Origin: Hsuehochloa calcarea
Taxonomy: Eukaryota; Streptophyta; Magnoliopsida; Poales; Poaceae
Direction of reading: 5' to 3'
Assembly (NCBI GenBank): GCA_036346395.1
Contig: CM070594.1
Coordinates: 31,591,385-31,655,384 of the forward strand
DNA length: 64,000 nt
Positions 34,371 to 45,767 of the stretch are shown piece by piece. Numbering within the stretch: the first letter of the stretch is position 1; every line of letters begins with the position of its first letter. A program made the position numbers and the translations under genes. The notes under the pieces were generated by a model. That model made no database searches. It saw only the letters and a program-made list of their open reading frames with translations, and was not told the DNA's origin.

Positions 34371-35686
34371 TCAAAATCAGCAATGAGGCAATCTAGAGTA
34401 GCGGAGTCGCCTTGCGACTAAGAGCATCAGCAACTACATTGGCCTTGCCTGGATGATATTGAATAGTAAGATCATAGTCCTTGATCAACTCCAACCACCT
34501 CCTTTGCCTCAAATTCAGATCCTTCTGAGTGAAGATATATTTGAGACTCTTGTGATCGTGAAAATATCACAAGGTTCACCGATAGATAATGCCTCCAAAT
34601 CTTGAGAGCAAAAACAACCGCAGACTAACTCCAAATCATGAGTGGGATAATTCGCTCGTGCTTCTTTAATCGCCTCGACGCATAAGCAATTACCTTACCG
34701 CCTTGCATGAGAACACAGCCAAGACCCACTCGAGACGATCTGAAAAGATCAGGAACCGCTTCTGCTCGGGAAGAGTGAGAATAGGAGAGGTCACCAACCT
34801 CTCTTTCAAAGTGCGTAAACCGCGCCACACTCATCACCCACCGGAATCTCACACCTTTCTGAGTAAGTTGAGACATCGGTTTGGCGATGATAGAGAAATC
34901 CTGCACAAAACGCCGATAATAACCTGCCAATCCCAAGAAACTCCTCACCTCCTTCACATTAGTCGGCCACTTCCAATCCACCACTGTGGATACCTTGCTA
35001 AGATCAACAGCAATGCCCTGAGGGTTAATCACATGACCCAGAAAACTCACTTCTGAAATCCAGAACTCACACTTCTTCAACTTAGCATAGAACTTGTGCT
35101 CTCTCAGAGTATCTAAAACCAGCCTCAAATGACGCTCATGATCCTCATTGGTCTTGGAATAAATAAGAATAACATCAATGAACACCACCACGAAGTCATC
35201 TAGATACTCGTGTAACATGTTGTTCATGGTCTCCATAAAAATAGCAGGTGCATTAGTCAACCCAAAGGACATAACTTTATACTCATAATGCCCATACCGT
35301 GGAGAAAGCGGTCTTTCTACATCTCGCTCACGCACACGGATTTGATTATACCGATCGAGATCGATCTTGGAGAATACTTGAGCTCCATTCAACCGATCAA
35401 ACAAGTCCTCAATGCGGGGCAATGGATATTTGTTCTTGATTGTGACCGCATTAAGCGCACGGTAATCAATACACATGCGCCAACTCCCATCCTTCTTCTC
35501 TGTGAACAGGACAGGAGCTCCCCACGGCGATACGCTACGCCTGATCAAACCTTTAGCCAACAATTCATCCAATTGCTTCTTCAACTCGTCCTGAAACGGA
35601 CGTGCTAATCGATATGGAGACATCGAGATGGGACGAGTACACGGAACAAGATCAATACGAAACTCCACGTCTCGCACAGGTGGCAA
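34371..35686 (-). pseudogene. B2 reverse transcriptase and RNase H with altered catalytic motif
   Basis: One open frame of 353 codons (34625-35686) runs from the protease-RT linker through RT into RNase H: MPPVRDVEFRIDLVP, MCIDYRALNAVTIKNKYP, HYEYKVMSFGLTNAP, VRSFLGLAGYYRRF, GKVIAYASRRLKKHE. The catalytic loop reads VVFIDVILIYS, so the second catalytic aspartate is valine. Even though this is the longest intact frame in B2, polymerase activity is not expected. RNase H continues to about 34380 after a shift near 34625. Confidence 0.92.
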
Positions 35687-35689
35687 GCC

Positions 35690-36240
35690 CTAAGCTCAGG
35701 AAACACATCGGGATAATCACTAACCACCGGAATCTCCTCAATCTGCGGCCACACTCGGTTTCAAAGAAGAGCTAAAGAAGCCCGATTTTCTTTGACGACC
35801 CGGAACATCCAACCAATATCGAAAGAGAGCGCGAGGCGCACTCCTGAAAAGTCAAAGTCTCCCCAAACGAGGTTCGCATGCAGATCGCATTCTACGTAAA
35901 CAGGATATCACGGCTCGATAAGAGTGCAACCAATCCATACCTAAGATAACGTCGAACGGCTCCATTTGAATAACTATCAAATTCGCCGTGAACTTCTCTC
36001 CATCAATGACAATAGAGCACCCAGACAAACAAGAGAGCTCGCAATAATACCCCGTGAGAACTAATTAACACTGACTGAGAAATCCACTGCATACTCAAGT
36101 TCGCTCTCCTAGCAAACGCCGCCGAGACAAACGAAAAGGTAGCCCCGAATCAAAAAGGACTAAAGCATCAAACGAATCCACAAGCAAAGTACCTGTCACC
36201 ACGCCAGACGACCGCGGACTCACTGTGGGCATGGCGTACA
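35690..36240 (-). pseudogene. B2 aspartic protease remnant
   Basis: Matches the B1 protease. At about 36150 one base is missing within the Asp-Ser-Gly codons, so the active-site loop is frameshifted; B1 is intact here. The GMDWLHSY-like motif is at about 35920-35945, read out of frame. Confidence 0.75.
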
Positions 36241-37568
36241 CTCCATGTGGCGCCATGGCGAAATAAGACGACGGCGGGGCGGCGAGAGCCCCGACAATCT
36301 GCTGTGGCGGTGCAGGTAAAGCCGGTCGTGCAACCTCAAGCGGTGCCGAAGGTGGTGGGTGCCGTGAGTACCCTACCGAGGCGCCAAGTCAAGGAAAAGG
36401 CGCTACTGGAGGAGCGATCATCATCCGAAAGATCCTCGAGCAGACCCATCAAGAAGAAGATGGCACAGCTCCCACTTTATCACACTAGCGGGTTCGCGCG
36501 ACACCCGCTCCTTGTGACCCGGCGGCCACACCGACGGCAATCTCCCGTCCAAGTGCATTTCAAGCGCAGTGTCCATCACCGCACTTAAAGCAAAGCATGC
36601 CCCGCCAGGGACAGACGAAGAGCTGGAGTACTGCAAAGGACGAGGCGCCAAGAAGGAACGGCCTCGATCGCTAGACTTAAATGATTGCGGTCCTCCTTGA
36701 ATTTCTTGAAAGCGGTTTTGAGAATGCACCCACTTCCCTCACTAGAGCTCCTCTTCCGTCACCACCGAAGCAACCACCCACCAGAGGCTTGTCGCGCCTT
36801 CGTGAGTCGCATCTCCAACTCCATGCCCTAGCTTGCTCCACAACAGAGTCAGTAGTCACGGAGTGGAGTAGCTCCCAACACATGTCGGTACTGCACTGAG
36901 ACCCGACGGAACCTCTTGGCTTTCGAAGATCATCGCTAAGCTCATCAAGGGACAAAGCGAACCAAGTTGTTGAACTCACCTCATACTCAAGAATAGACCT
37001 CTTCCCCGAGCAAAGGTCGTCAAGGCAACCTCCATCTTCTCAACGAAAGAGTAGGGGTAGAACTTTCCTTGAACTCGATCAACAAAGTCCTCCCAAGTGA
37101 TCGCCCTTGAGTGGCGGTCCTCAAGACAACACGCCCTCCCACCAAATATCGCTGCCCTTTGTTTGAAAGGCTACAAACGGACCCTCCGATGTGAAGACAT
37201 CTCTAAAGCTCCAAACCGCTCTCCATGTAACGCAACCATCCACGCTCGACCGGTGTGCCCGACCACAAACGGATCCAACCTCAACCCCATCCACTCGAAG
37301 TGACATCCGCGCCAGAACCGGTGGATGTGCGACAGAGCAACAACAGATGCCGCGAAGAGCGGGTGCGGCGCTTGTTGACGAAGAGCACGGATCTCTCCCA
37401 CCAACTCTCTCAAAGAAAGCGGGGTCTCATCTCGACTACAACCGGAGGCGGTCAACAAACCCCCTCGCCCATCGACTCATGCGCTCACAGGAGGTGGCTC
37501 CACGGAACCTCGCCGCGCCCCGCCTCCACGATCGCGCCACCACGACCACGTCCTCTACCCCTCGGCAT
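36241..37568 (-). pseudogene. B2 gag, degraded
   Basis: The start ATG at 37568 (minus strand) begins MPRGRG as in B1. Capsid-domain pieces are read at 37171-37458 and 36677-36979 (MSSTTWFALSLDELSDDLRK). The nucleocapsid knuckle region is at about 36545-36610 with Cys and His residues split by shifts. There is no F insertion here, so this copy shows the original structure of the site used by F in B1. Confidence 0.78.
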
Positions 37569-37805
37569 AGCTATCAACCACAATCAACAATACACAATGA
37601 GTTCAAAGGTCAAAATAAAATCATGCATCAATGAACAACAAAACGGAAGCGTAAAACTATATTCGTACCTCTCTCTAACCTACTGTGCACTAGTGTGTGA
37701 AATTTTAGGTTAGTTAACCATTAGCAAGTTTTAGTTGATTTACTAAACTAAAACAACTTTTAACAATTTTAGTTTGCCTATGTTGTTAATCTATTCACCA
37801 CGGAC

Positions 37806-37828
37806 CTAAAGCCCTCTCTGATACCAAC
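37806..37828 (-). other. Primer-binding site of B2
   Basis: tctgataccaac on the plus strand is the complement of the initiator tRNA-Met site. It sits immediately inside the 5' LTR. The leader 37569-37805 shows nothing more. Confidence 0.88.
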
Positions 37829-40138
37829 TGTAACACCCGAGCCCAACACTGAGCCTAGAATGCCACCACACTACTCTCTAAACTAATAATTATCGACACA
37901 CTATAAAATTACATCAAGAAATCAACAATAAACATATCCATATATCACAAAAGAACATGCATAATTATGGATCATACGATAATAAATAAGCAAGGGGAAT
38001 ATAACCAAGTAAATAGTCCAAAATAGCATCAACCAATGAATCCAAATTATTAAAACAAATAGTCTAGTCCAAAACGTTGTCCTAAACCTTATTCAACCTC
38101 TAACATGTCCAAGGGTAAACCAATTTTGAATGAAAAGATTCTTATGGCAAATGATCATGTGTTGTCCATGTGCTCTACTCACTCTCAGTTACGGCGCCCT
38201 CGAAGATCTCCTAAAGACAACAAAAGAGCAAGGGTGAGTCCACGACTCAGCAAACACATCCATAAACAACGAACAATAATAAATTAACAGCATTCAATAA
38301 CTTCATTATCATCACAGGTACTTCTATTAATATTACCATGCTGTTAACTTATCTTTGTTTCACACTCATTAACCTCATGTATCAATGCAACTCTAATCTA
38401 CATGTCCACATGCACTTCTTTCGCGTATACCGGTATAGCATGAGTGAATGCTCGCGACAACATTCACTCTCAAGCCCGTTCCTCCATAAGGATCAGGGAC
38501 CTCCTCCACTCCCGTGGAGTTGTGATCATTCATGATCACCTGCTCATATGCAAAGATGCTTATGTATGAAAATGCAAACTCCATCATAAACATCATATCC
38601 AACTTTTCATCATGCTTGTCAACAAAGATATAAACCTACCAATTCCTTGTTTGCAATTAAACAAAATAAAAGCACAACAATAATGGTAATAGAAGATAAA
38701 GAATCACAGTGATCATCATTGATCGCTGTCTACCATGCACTTGCCTTTACTAGTTGCGACACACGATTTGGCTAGAAGATGGCAACAAGCACGACGCCTC
38801 TCCTATATTAAATACACAAACTTCAATACAAGCTATAGCAACAAGAATAGCAATCAATATACTTCGCTCCTACCCGTCCCCAAATATACCACGTTACTCC
38901 GGTACCGAATAGTTACCCATTGCTGTCCTGTTACTAAAAAGAACGTAACTTTTGACTCAAAAGTCCAATCACAACAAACCACCCCATTCTGGATTCTTCA
39001 TAAAATTCTCCACATTTTCTTAGATTACGAAGACTTCTAATTAAATCATCTAACCCTCCGTTTTTAGCCCAGAAAACCGATCTGTCCGCTTCGGAACAGC
39101 AGGTCTTACTAAATTCATAACTTTTGTTTTACCCAAACAAAATGCGTGTTCTTAGATTCTACAGAACCATTGGACAATTATCTACATCTTTCATGTAGAT
39201 CAAAAACTCTAATTAGTCTATTTACTATTTTTAATCTGCAGTCTACCAAAACAGCGCCGAAAGACGACAACCACAATGACAGCAGCCTTCCGAAAATCAT
39301 AACTCGAATTCTACTTGTCCGATCGACATGATAAAATATGCTATAGAAAGATATCAAAATTATCTACAATTAACTAGTAGATGTTATTTCCAAAATTCGT
39401 CATTACGGTACCCGAATAAATCGTTCAACAGAACAGCAGGCTAAACAGATCTATTAATCGTCCCCTCGATTAGAAATTCTAAAACCTCTCTAATTAATCT
39501 CAATTCTAATTCTCTAAAGAAATCAAGAAAACAGAGAAGAAACGAAATTACAGATCGTTACCCACTCGAATCCGGATCTTGGCTTCTTGTCTTCTAATTT
39601 TTTTCTCTTCTCTTTCCTTTATTTCTTTTCCTATTCTTCTTGTTTGTACGTGCCGATGCGCCGCTCTACTAAATCCATTGCTTTCCGCTTTCTCCTGGTT
39701 GATGCACTACTGTATGTGCTCTCGAAAGCACTCGCACATGGTGCTAGCATTGCATGGCTCAAGATTCACGGCAAAGACAAGGCGATCCGCCGAGCGAATT
39801 GGGCAAAGAAAGTACGGGCGTGGATGGCTCGGTGGTGTCGGCACGTGATGGCACGCACCTCCACGCGAACACACGCAGCGACTGCTAGCGCTACAAAACA
39901 TGGGCGGCGGCTGGAGAAAAATGTTTGGAGGCGGCTGCTGGCGACGTTCGGCCGTGGGCGCACAGGTGGAGAAAAGAAAATATGGCTAGGGTTTCTAGAA
40001 TTCCCACAATCTATTTATATAGATCTTAAAAACTCTGAAATTCTATTTTTTATGTACTATTTTATTTAATTACACACCGGCCCTTAAGAGGTTAATAATT
40101 ATTTATTTATTATTACTATTTATTTTCAGAATATTACA
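37829..40138 (-). repeat. B2 5' LTR (2310 bp)
   Basis: TGTAACACCC (37829) to tattaca (40138), nearly identical to the 3' LTR. On the minus strand a TATA element lies at about 40009-40022 (ctatttatatag complement). Frames of up to 160 codons at 39579-40069 fall in the GC-rich part and have no protein similarity I recognise. Confidence 0.93.
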
Positions 40139-40778
40139 GAGCATTCACTCATGCTATACCGGTATACGCGAAAGAAGTGCATGTGGACATGTAGATTAGA
40201 GTTGCATTGATACATGAGATTAATGAGTGCGAAACAAAGAGAAGATAACAACATGATAATATTAATAGAAGTACCTGTGATGATAATGAAGTTATTGAAT
40301 ACTGTTGATTTATTATTGTTCGTTGTATATTGATGTGGTTGCTGAGTCGTGGACTCACCCTTGCTCTTTTGTTGTCTTTAGGTGATCTTCGAGGACGCCG
40401 TGACTGAGAGCGGGTAGAGCACATGGATTAGATCTATACTTCAATCACATGATCATTTGCCATAAGAACCTTTTTATTCAATACAGGATTACTCTAGGAC
40501 ATGTTAGAGGTTGAATAAAGTTTAGGACAACGTTTTGGACTAGACTATTTGTTTTAATGATTTGGATTCATTAGTTGGTGCTATTTTGGACTATTTACCT
40601 GGTTATATTCCCCTTGCTTATTTATTATCGTTTGATCCATAATTATGCATGTTCTTTTGTGATCCATGGATATGTGTATTGTTGTTTTCTTGCTGTAATT
40701 TTATAGTGTGTCGATAATTGTTAGTTTAAAGAGTAGTGTGGTGGCATTCTAGGCTCAGTGTTGGGCTGGGGTGTTACA
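40139..40778 (+). repeat. B1 3' LTR, remaining part after B2
   Basis: Begins with the GAGCA duplication (40139-40143), then continues the B1 LTR from ttcactcatg to GTGTTACA at 40778. It is followed by the right CCTAA duplication of B1 (40779-40783), which is also C1 LTR sequence. Confidence 0.93.
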
Positions 40779-40783
40779 CCTAA

Positions 40784-40813
40784 GATCTAGAACATATCCC
40801 CATGAAATCCACA
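40784..40813 (-). repeat. C1 3' LTR, terminal remnant
   Basis: Thirty bases (gatctagaacatatcc...) ending ccaca match the inner end of the C1 5' LTR and the C2 LTR. With CCTAA this re-joins the C1 LTR interrupted by B1. Confidence 0.85.
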
Positions 40814-41320
40814 ATCTCCCCCTTAATGAACACATTGGCAATTATCCAGAAAATGTAAGTAAGAGGTTTGAAAACGAGTTTACTCGCAGTTTTCGCACAA
40901 AGGCACAACTTGGTCCATAAGCAAGAAAAAGCAATGTAAATGACCAAGCTGTCATCAGAATAGTATAGACATGTGAGACAAGGCATAAGTAAGCATAAAA
41001 ACTTTGATTTCCAGAAAAGGGTCAAAATTCTCACATGAGGTCCAAATGAAAGAACAATTGTTCAATTGACCTATGATCATTGTGAGGATAAAAGAATGCA
41101 ATTCAAGTTCAGAATATACAATAAGACAATAAGAATGCAACTCAAGAACTCCCCCTCACTATGATCCTCAATTTTCAAAAACTTTCAAATTTTCAGTTTC
41201 TCCCCCTTTGTAAAACAATGATATATATTTATATCTCCAATTTTCTCCCCTTTGTATAATCTTCTCCCCCAACAATGAAATATCTTCTCATTAACACATC
41301 TTCTCCCCCTTTGACAATGG
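40814..41320 (-). other. C1 primary and multiplied polypurine tracts
   Basis: Complement runs of ctcccccttt occur at 40814-40826 (primary, beside the LTR), 41149-41156, 41200-41210, 41245-41254, 41264-41270 and 41303-41313. Repeated polypurine tracts upstream of the 3' LTR are a recognised Sirevirus hallmark. C2 has the same set. Confidence 0.82.
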
Positions 41321-42800
41321 ATTCATCAAGGAATCACGCCTTCCTCTCATCCAAAGATAACAAATAGAGAATAAAGGAAGAAGCATAAACAAAAGAAGCA
41401 TAAAAAGGAGTATGCATGAAGTGCAATGGAGTGGCTTCATTTTTGTATTTTTCAATTTTTGATTACAACAAAGCTTTGGAGATTACCCAAAAGAACAAGC
41501 TAGTATCTCTAATATTGCACAAACAGCATATCAAGCCTGAAAGCGCTAGCAAGATCATGGTAAGACATATATATCAAAGCTAAGCACAAAGGCTCAAAAG
41601 TAAAGCAAGAGATTTGATCAATTTAAGCAACGCTCAAATTCAAAGAAGTTCATCAACAGGATCCTAAAGTGAAATTGGCCATGTCAAAATGTCAAAGTGA
41701 GATAAAAATCTAACAAAGACCACATTAAGAGTCAATCAGTCTGTATTGAATCATTTCGCTCAATCTTTTGTAATGACCCATTTGTCAACATTTTCTCATA
41801 TGCATTGAATATTGAAGTTGACTAATGATCTAACTTAGTGACAAGATCCTGGACTAGGAGCCATCCACAAATTCATCCTAAGCTTCGACCAAAAGTTGAT
41901 TAACGGTATATCTTAGTAAAGAAGATACTGGACTAGGAGCCATCCACAAACTCTTTCTAAGCTTCTACCAAAAGTTGATTAAAGGTATATCTTAGTAAAG
42001 AAGATCCTGGACTAGGAGCCATCCACAACCTCTTTCTAAGCTTCTACCAGGGCGACAAATCTTGAGGTTCATGTCATTTTTTACAAGCAGTCCCCATGAG
42101 ATCGTCTGGTTCATCAAACTATCTCCAAGTTCATGTCATTTGACAAGCAGTCTCGTAAGAATAGTTTGGCACAATTTAAGCATAAGACAATCTTGATTTT
42201 CATTTTTCACATGAGCAGTTTTAGAGTCTCAAGAACACACAAGCTTAAGTAATGGTCAATTTTAGATCAAAGAGCTAACAAAGCAATTCTGACAGGGCCA
42301 ATGTCGCAAGAGGAGCACTAATTGCGCAACTCGCTAAAACATCCACAAATTGCAATTTCTTAGTTCGAGTTGTTTTAAAAGTTCTAGCTCATATAGCAAA
42401 GACTTAGCTACACATGTAAAAGCATGATAATTCTAGCAAGTCAAAGAACTAGACATGACATTGAGCAAGAATTGAAATACAAAAGCTCCAAAGGGTAATA
42501 GGCAAAGGTCCATCAATTTTAAAAGATAAGCAGAAAATCTTATATTACAATGCATCTTTTTGGATTTTTCATACCACTTGTTGTAACCACTTGTTGGATT
42601 TTTCATATGAATGCAATATGACACAATGAGATGCAATTAAAAAGCCTAAAAACCTAAGTTCAGAAAAAGAACAATAAAAGACCAAAAGAACAAGGAAAAA
42701 TCAGAAAAGATCAAACTCCCCCTCAAACCAACCCATAGGGATAAATTACCCTTAACTCACTTCTCAAGGTGGCAAACCTAGTTGGGTCTAAAGGCTTGGT
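41320..42800 (-). other. C1 long 3' non-coding region
   Basis: About 1.5 kb between polypurine tracts and pol remnant with no recognised coding domain and no envelope-like frame. It contains the 79-bp tandem repeat (41851-42060) and another purine run (ctccccct complement, about 42716-42723). It aligns throughout with C2 54320-55735. Confidence 0.75.
41851..42060 (-). repeat. 79-bp tandem repeat, three copies (C1)
   Basis: ggactaggagccatccac begins at 41851, 41930 and 42009, an exact 79-bp period with a partial third unit. C2 has only two copies (54843, 54922). Confidence 0.88.
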
Positions 42801-42875
42801 GAGGATAAAGTCAAACGACAAGAGAAGTGCCTAGTGAATGACAAGCGCCTGAAGAACTCTTCCTATTTAGCCGAC
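42800..42875 (-). pseudogene. C1 RNase H scrap
   Basis: About 75 bp match the C2 RNase H at 56000-56072 (caagagaagtgcctag, gacaag, actcttcctat), corresponding to the start of the second half of copia RNase H. It is all that remains of C1 RT/RNase H. Confidence 0.6.
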
Positions 42876-42934
42876 AGCCCCCACAAACAGGATAAGAAAA
42901 ACCCCCGAATGGACAAAGATAAAGAACATGAATA

Positions 42935-44111
42935 TCAAATGCCATACAAAGAGAGTAGAATATAAATACCTGAATATGAGCTTAAAGGCCTGGCGATGGG
43001 AAGTTCTCGGAGATGCTTGAAACCCGTCGACCGCGTGAAGGAGGTGAACCATCTTGAGTCTCCGGCAATATGACGTGAACAGTCGGAGTCGACAAAGCAC
43101 GTGCCCTTCCTCTTTCCGCGGCAATCCTGAAAAATCAAGGCACAGAAGAACGATGTGTCTCGACATCAAGTTAGTTAAACAAGACTTGGGAACCCAGTAC
43201 TGAGACACACGTCTGCGAGTAGTATACAAAGCAGAAGTGTTATCCTTGGTTCTATTTGCATTCCTATCATGAGTAATGGTCACAAGAACATGAGAATTAT
43301 CCTGTCTAGGAGCATGATGATAAGCATGTGAAACCAATCCTAACCCAAGTTTATTCTTTTCAAAATGACCATGTCTCATAAAAGCTTTAGGTTGAGTGGA
43401 TGAAATACCAGCAAAAATTTTCTTATCATTTTTCAACCTACGCCAACAAAACTCAATCAAATGCCCACTTTTCTTGCAATAAGTGCAATGGTACTTGGTA
43501 CCACTAGAAGAAGCACCCTTTGAATTAACACACGGTTGGGCAAAACCTGCAGATTTAAAAGATGTTTTTGCAGGTTGGGTTTTGAATTCAATTAAACCTT
43601 TTTCCAAGACTTGAATGACTTTTAGCTTTGAATTGTCTTGAAAAGAATTGAATCCTAAGCCTTCCTTCTTATAAGGAGTTTTAGACTTGTCAAGAATCAT
43701 GTTTAACTGTTTCTTACCTTTAGAAAATTTCTCTAATGTATCATGAAGGTAAGCATTTTCTTTTCTCAAATTAACACAAGCATCACAAGTTTTATCAATA
43801 GATTTCTCCTTATATAAAGCAATTTCAAGCTTAAGAACGGAACAAGAAGCACAAATAGTAGTTTCAATATTGTCTTTAAGCTTAGCATATTTGACTCTAG
43901 CAGCTTCTAAGATATCTTTGATTTCACGTTCTTTTTCTAAGCATGAAGTGCAAGGACTAGAATCAATCACATCAGAAACAATCAACTTGCTAGACTCTAA
44001 GCATTTTTCACAAGGAGCAGATTTAATTTCAATTAGCTCGGTTCTAGCATTTTCAAGTTGTTGTAAAGCAGTATTGTGAGCAGATTGCAGTTTAGCTATG
44101 TTGAAGCTATG
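42935..44111 (-). pseudogene. C1 Sirevirus gag with start of protease
   Basis: A minus-strand open frame (42867-44180, 437 codons) holds the C-terminal part of gag. The first 25 or so codons are LTR sequence fused by a deletion. Gag begins at about FNIAKLQSAHN. A coiled-coil-like stretch carries four Cys-x2-Cys pairs (CEKC, CTSC, CASC, CDAC; residues about 57-139). The nucleocapsid knuckle CTYCKKSGHLIEFC (43449-43490) is a complete CCHC. From about 43138 the frame leaves the true one; the adjacent frame 42935-43138 has the protease start FVDSDCSRHIAGD, with the usual Gly after Asp-Ser replaced by Asp. Most of pol is deleted beyond it. Confidence 0.85.
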
Positions 44112-45767
44112 AAGATCAATATACCAGTACAGCGGAAGACTAGTATTGAATCCAATTAAAACCCCTAAGCAATGCGACAAAAATCAGCAAGAATCAAAAC
44201 TAACAGAGGTGGCGGTCGATCATTTATATCAAGGTCCGATCAAGCACCAATCGGTCCGATCACGGTGTGGGGGGCGATCGACCGCAGCTCCGTAACAAAA
44301 AACAGCCCGATGACGAAGTTGCAATTAGGTCTAACTTTTGATTCTCAACTCCAAACTTCACGAAACCTTGCACACACCTTCTCTATGATATTAAGGACCT
44401 ATTCCAATCAACAAATATGATAATTCTTGGACGAACAAACATCTTTTACGATCTGATTGAAGAAGGGTGCAAAACCGGGCAAAGATGAAAACTAGATCCA
44501 ACCGCTTGCTCGTGGGTGATTGATGATCAAATTGATCCTAGATGGGTTCCCACACATCACAGCAAGCTAATCCACGTGAAGAAATCAATCACAAACTCGC
44601 GGATCAAGGAAAGCCCTAAAATCACCAAATTGAAAGCAAGAACGAAAAGAGACTTATCTCAAGCAAACCTTGCATAGATTAAGAACGTGATCGTTGCTGG
44701 ATTACACCCACACCATCATGGATCAGTGGTCAATCCTAGATCACGAAATTCACCTCAAACCATAAAGAGCCCTAGCCTCCACCTCAACTCCCCCTAAGCC
44801 AATTAGGGTTTTGAAACAAAAAGAGTCGAGAGAGAAAAGAGCTGCTGGGTGCAGCCACCACCTCCCCCTATTTATAGTGGAGGCCTAGAACTCCTAGGGT
44901 TTGACTCCATTGGGCTCCCGTTAAGGCCCACTAACAAACGGGTCACACACGCACGCTTCGTAAAGCGCCGTCTTTAACCTTTGACCTAAACAGCTTCACC
45001 TAGCGCCATCTTGCGCCTTAGATTTGCTAATAGGTCACCCTTGTCCATCTTGCGTCACGCTTGAGTCATTGACTCACTCGGCATCGCCGATCGCTCGACC
45101 TCAACTCTCCAAGTCTAGTCCCGATCCTCCTCGCCGCTGACCGTCGTTGACCACCAAGCTACCTGCACAACCATAGACAAGCAAACACGAATTCGGGAAC
45201 AAGTTCTTCACAACTTGACCCATGTTAGTCAAAACATGCATCACGCAAACCATATGCCACGATACCAATGACTTTGACCTAACCAACGAACAAAGCCGCC
45301 ACGACGGCGACGTTCAGTGACAAACGGTCGATCGCCCGTGGGGGCGGTCGACCGCCCGCCTTGCTTGGCCGGACCGCCAGCCATAGGTCGGTCCGACCGC
45401 CCGAAAGGACTTAGCCGATTTTCAACCCCGAAAATCCAAACCCATCGGAAACTTTAAACCAATAGAACTTCTTCTTGGAGACTCCAAAATCATGAGACCA
45501 AGTGCATTGGGATCCCTCACTTGCCTACAACACCTATTTTTGGCCCACTGCTTTTGACCACTTTTAGGTCATCGCCGTCCGATCCGCCCCACATGGCCGG
45601 TCCGACCGATTTGGGACGATCGACCACTGCATGCTAGGACCGGTCGGACCGCCCCTGTCCAGAATGCCTGTAGCTTTGTCGAAAACTCGTGAAACGACAA
45701 ACCGTAAACACCATTGCTAATTGTCACATCATCCTAAGATCTGGAACATATCCCCATGAAATCCACA
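44104..45767 (-). repeat. C1 5' LTR, inner end missing
   Basis: Matches the C1 3' LTR from the gaagctatgaag position to ccatgaaatccaca at 45767. The last ~90 bp on the gag side and the primer-binding site are absent. TATA complement at about 44868-44880. Palindromes of GGTCGACC/GGTCCGACC type at about 45325-45410 and 45570-45655. Flanked on the right by AATAC (45768-45772). Confidence 0.9.

Larger units (their letters stand above)
30492..40138 (-). mobile_element. B2: Ty3/gypsy element, minus strand, complete ends
   Basis: Flanked by GAGCA at 30487-30491 and 40139-40143, inside the B1 3' LTR. 3' LTR 30492-32796 (2305 bp), internal 32797-37828 (5032 bp), 5' LTR 37829-40138 (2310 bp). It belongs to the same family as B1, but the LTRs differ clearly in the GC-rich part. 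The two B2 LTRs differ at about 20 sites in the first 1.7 kb by eye. It is the youngest large insertion in this nest. Confidence 0.95.
20130..40778 (+). mobile_element. B1: Ty3/gypsy chromovirus with both LTRs, hosting F and B2
   Basis: Plus-strand element flanked by CCTAA at 20125-20129 and 40779-40783. 5' LTR 20130-22537 (2408 bp); internal 22538-28717 with gag-pol; 3' LTR 28718-30491 plus 40144-40778 (2409 bp once B2 and its duplication are removed). F interrupts gag. The equal LTR lengths and about 30 visible differences over the first 1.77 kb imply a fairly recent insertion. Internal length without F is about 5.05 kb, close to B2. Confidence 0.93.
11545..45767 (-). mobile_element. C1: Ty1/copia Sirevirus, nested and internally deleted
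   Basis: Minus-strand Sirevirus bounded by AATAC duplications. Its own parts are: 3' LTR 11545-13111, a remnant at about 20121-20129, and the LTR end 40784-40813; internal 40814-44103; 5' LTR 44104-45767. D, B1, B2 and F occupy the gaps. The internal part keeps gag, a protease start, a scrap of RNase H and a long 3' non-coding region with multiple polypurine tracts. Most of pol and the primer-binding site are gone. Sirevirus assignment rests on the tracts, LTR palindromes and gag type. Confidence 0.88.

Noticed and set aside
39579..40069. 160-codon frame
   Set aside because: Inside the B2 5' LTR; the near-identical B2 3' LTR copy is frameshifted there.
41851..42060. CRISPR-like array
   Set aside because: Only three contiguous 79-bp units without spacers, in a plant retroelement non-coding region.
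40814..42800. Envelope-like gene expected in some Sireviruses between pol and 3' LTR
   Set aside because: No frame longer than about 85 codons and no signal or membrane segment of note in either C1 or C2.
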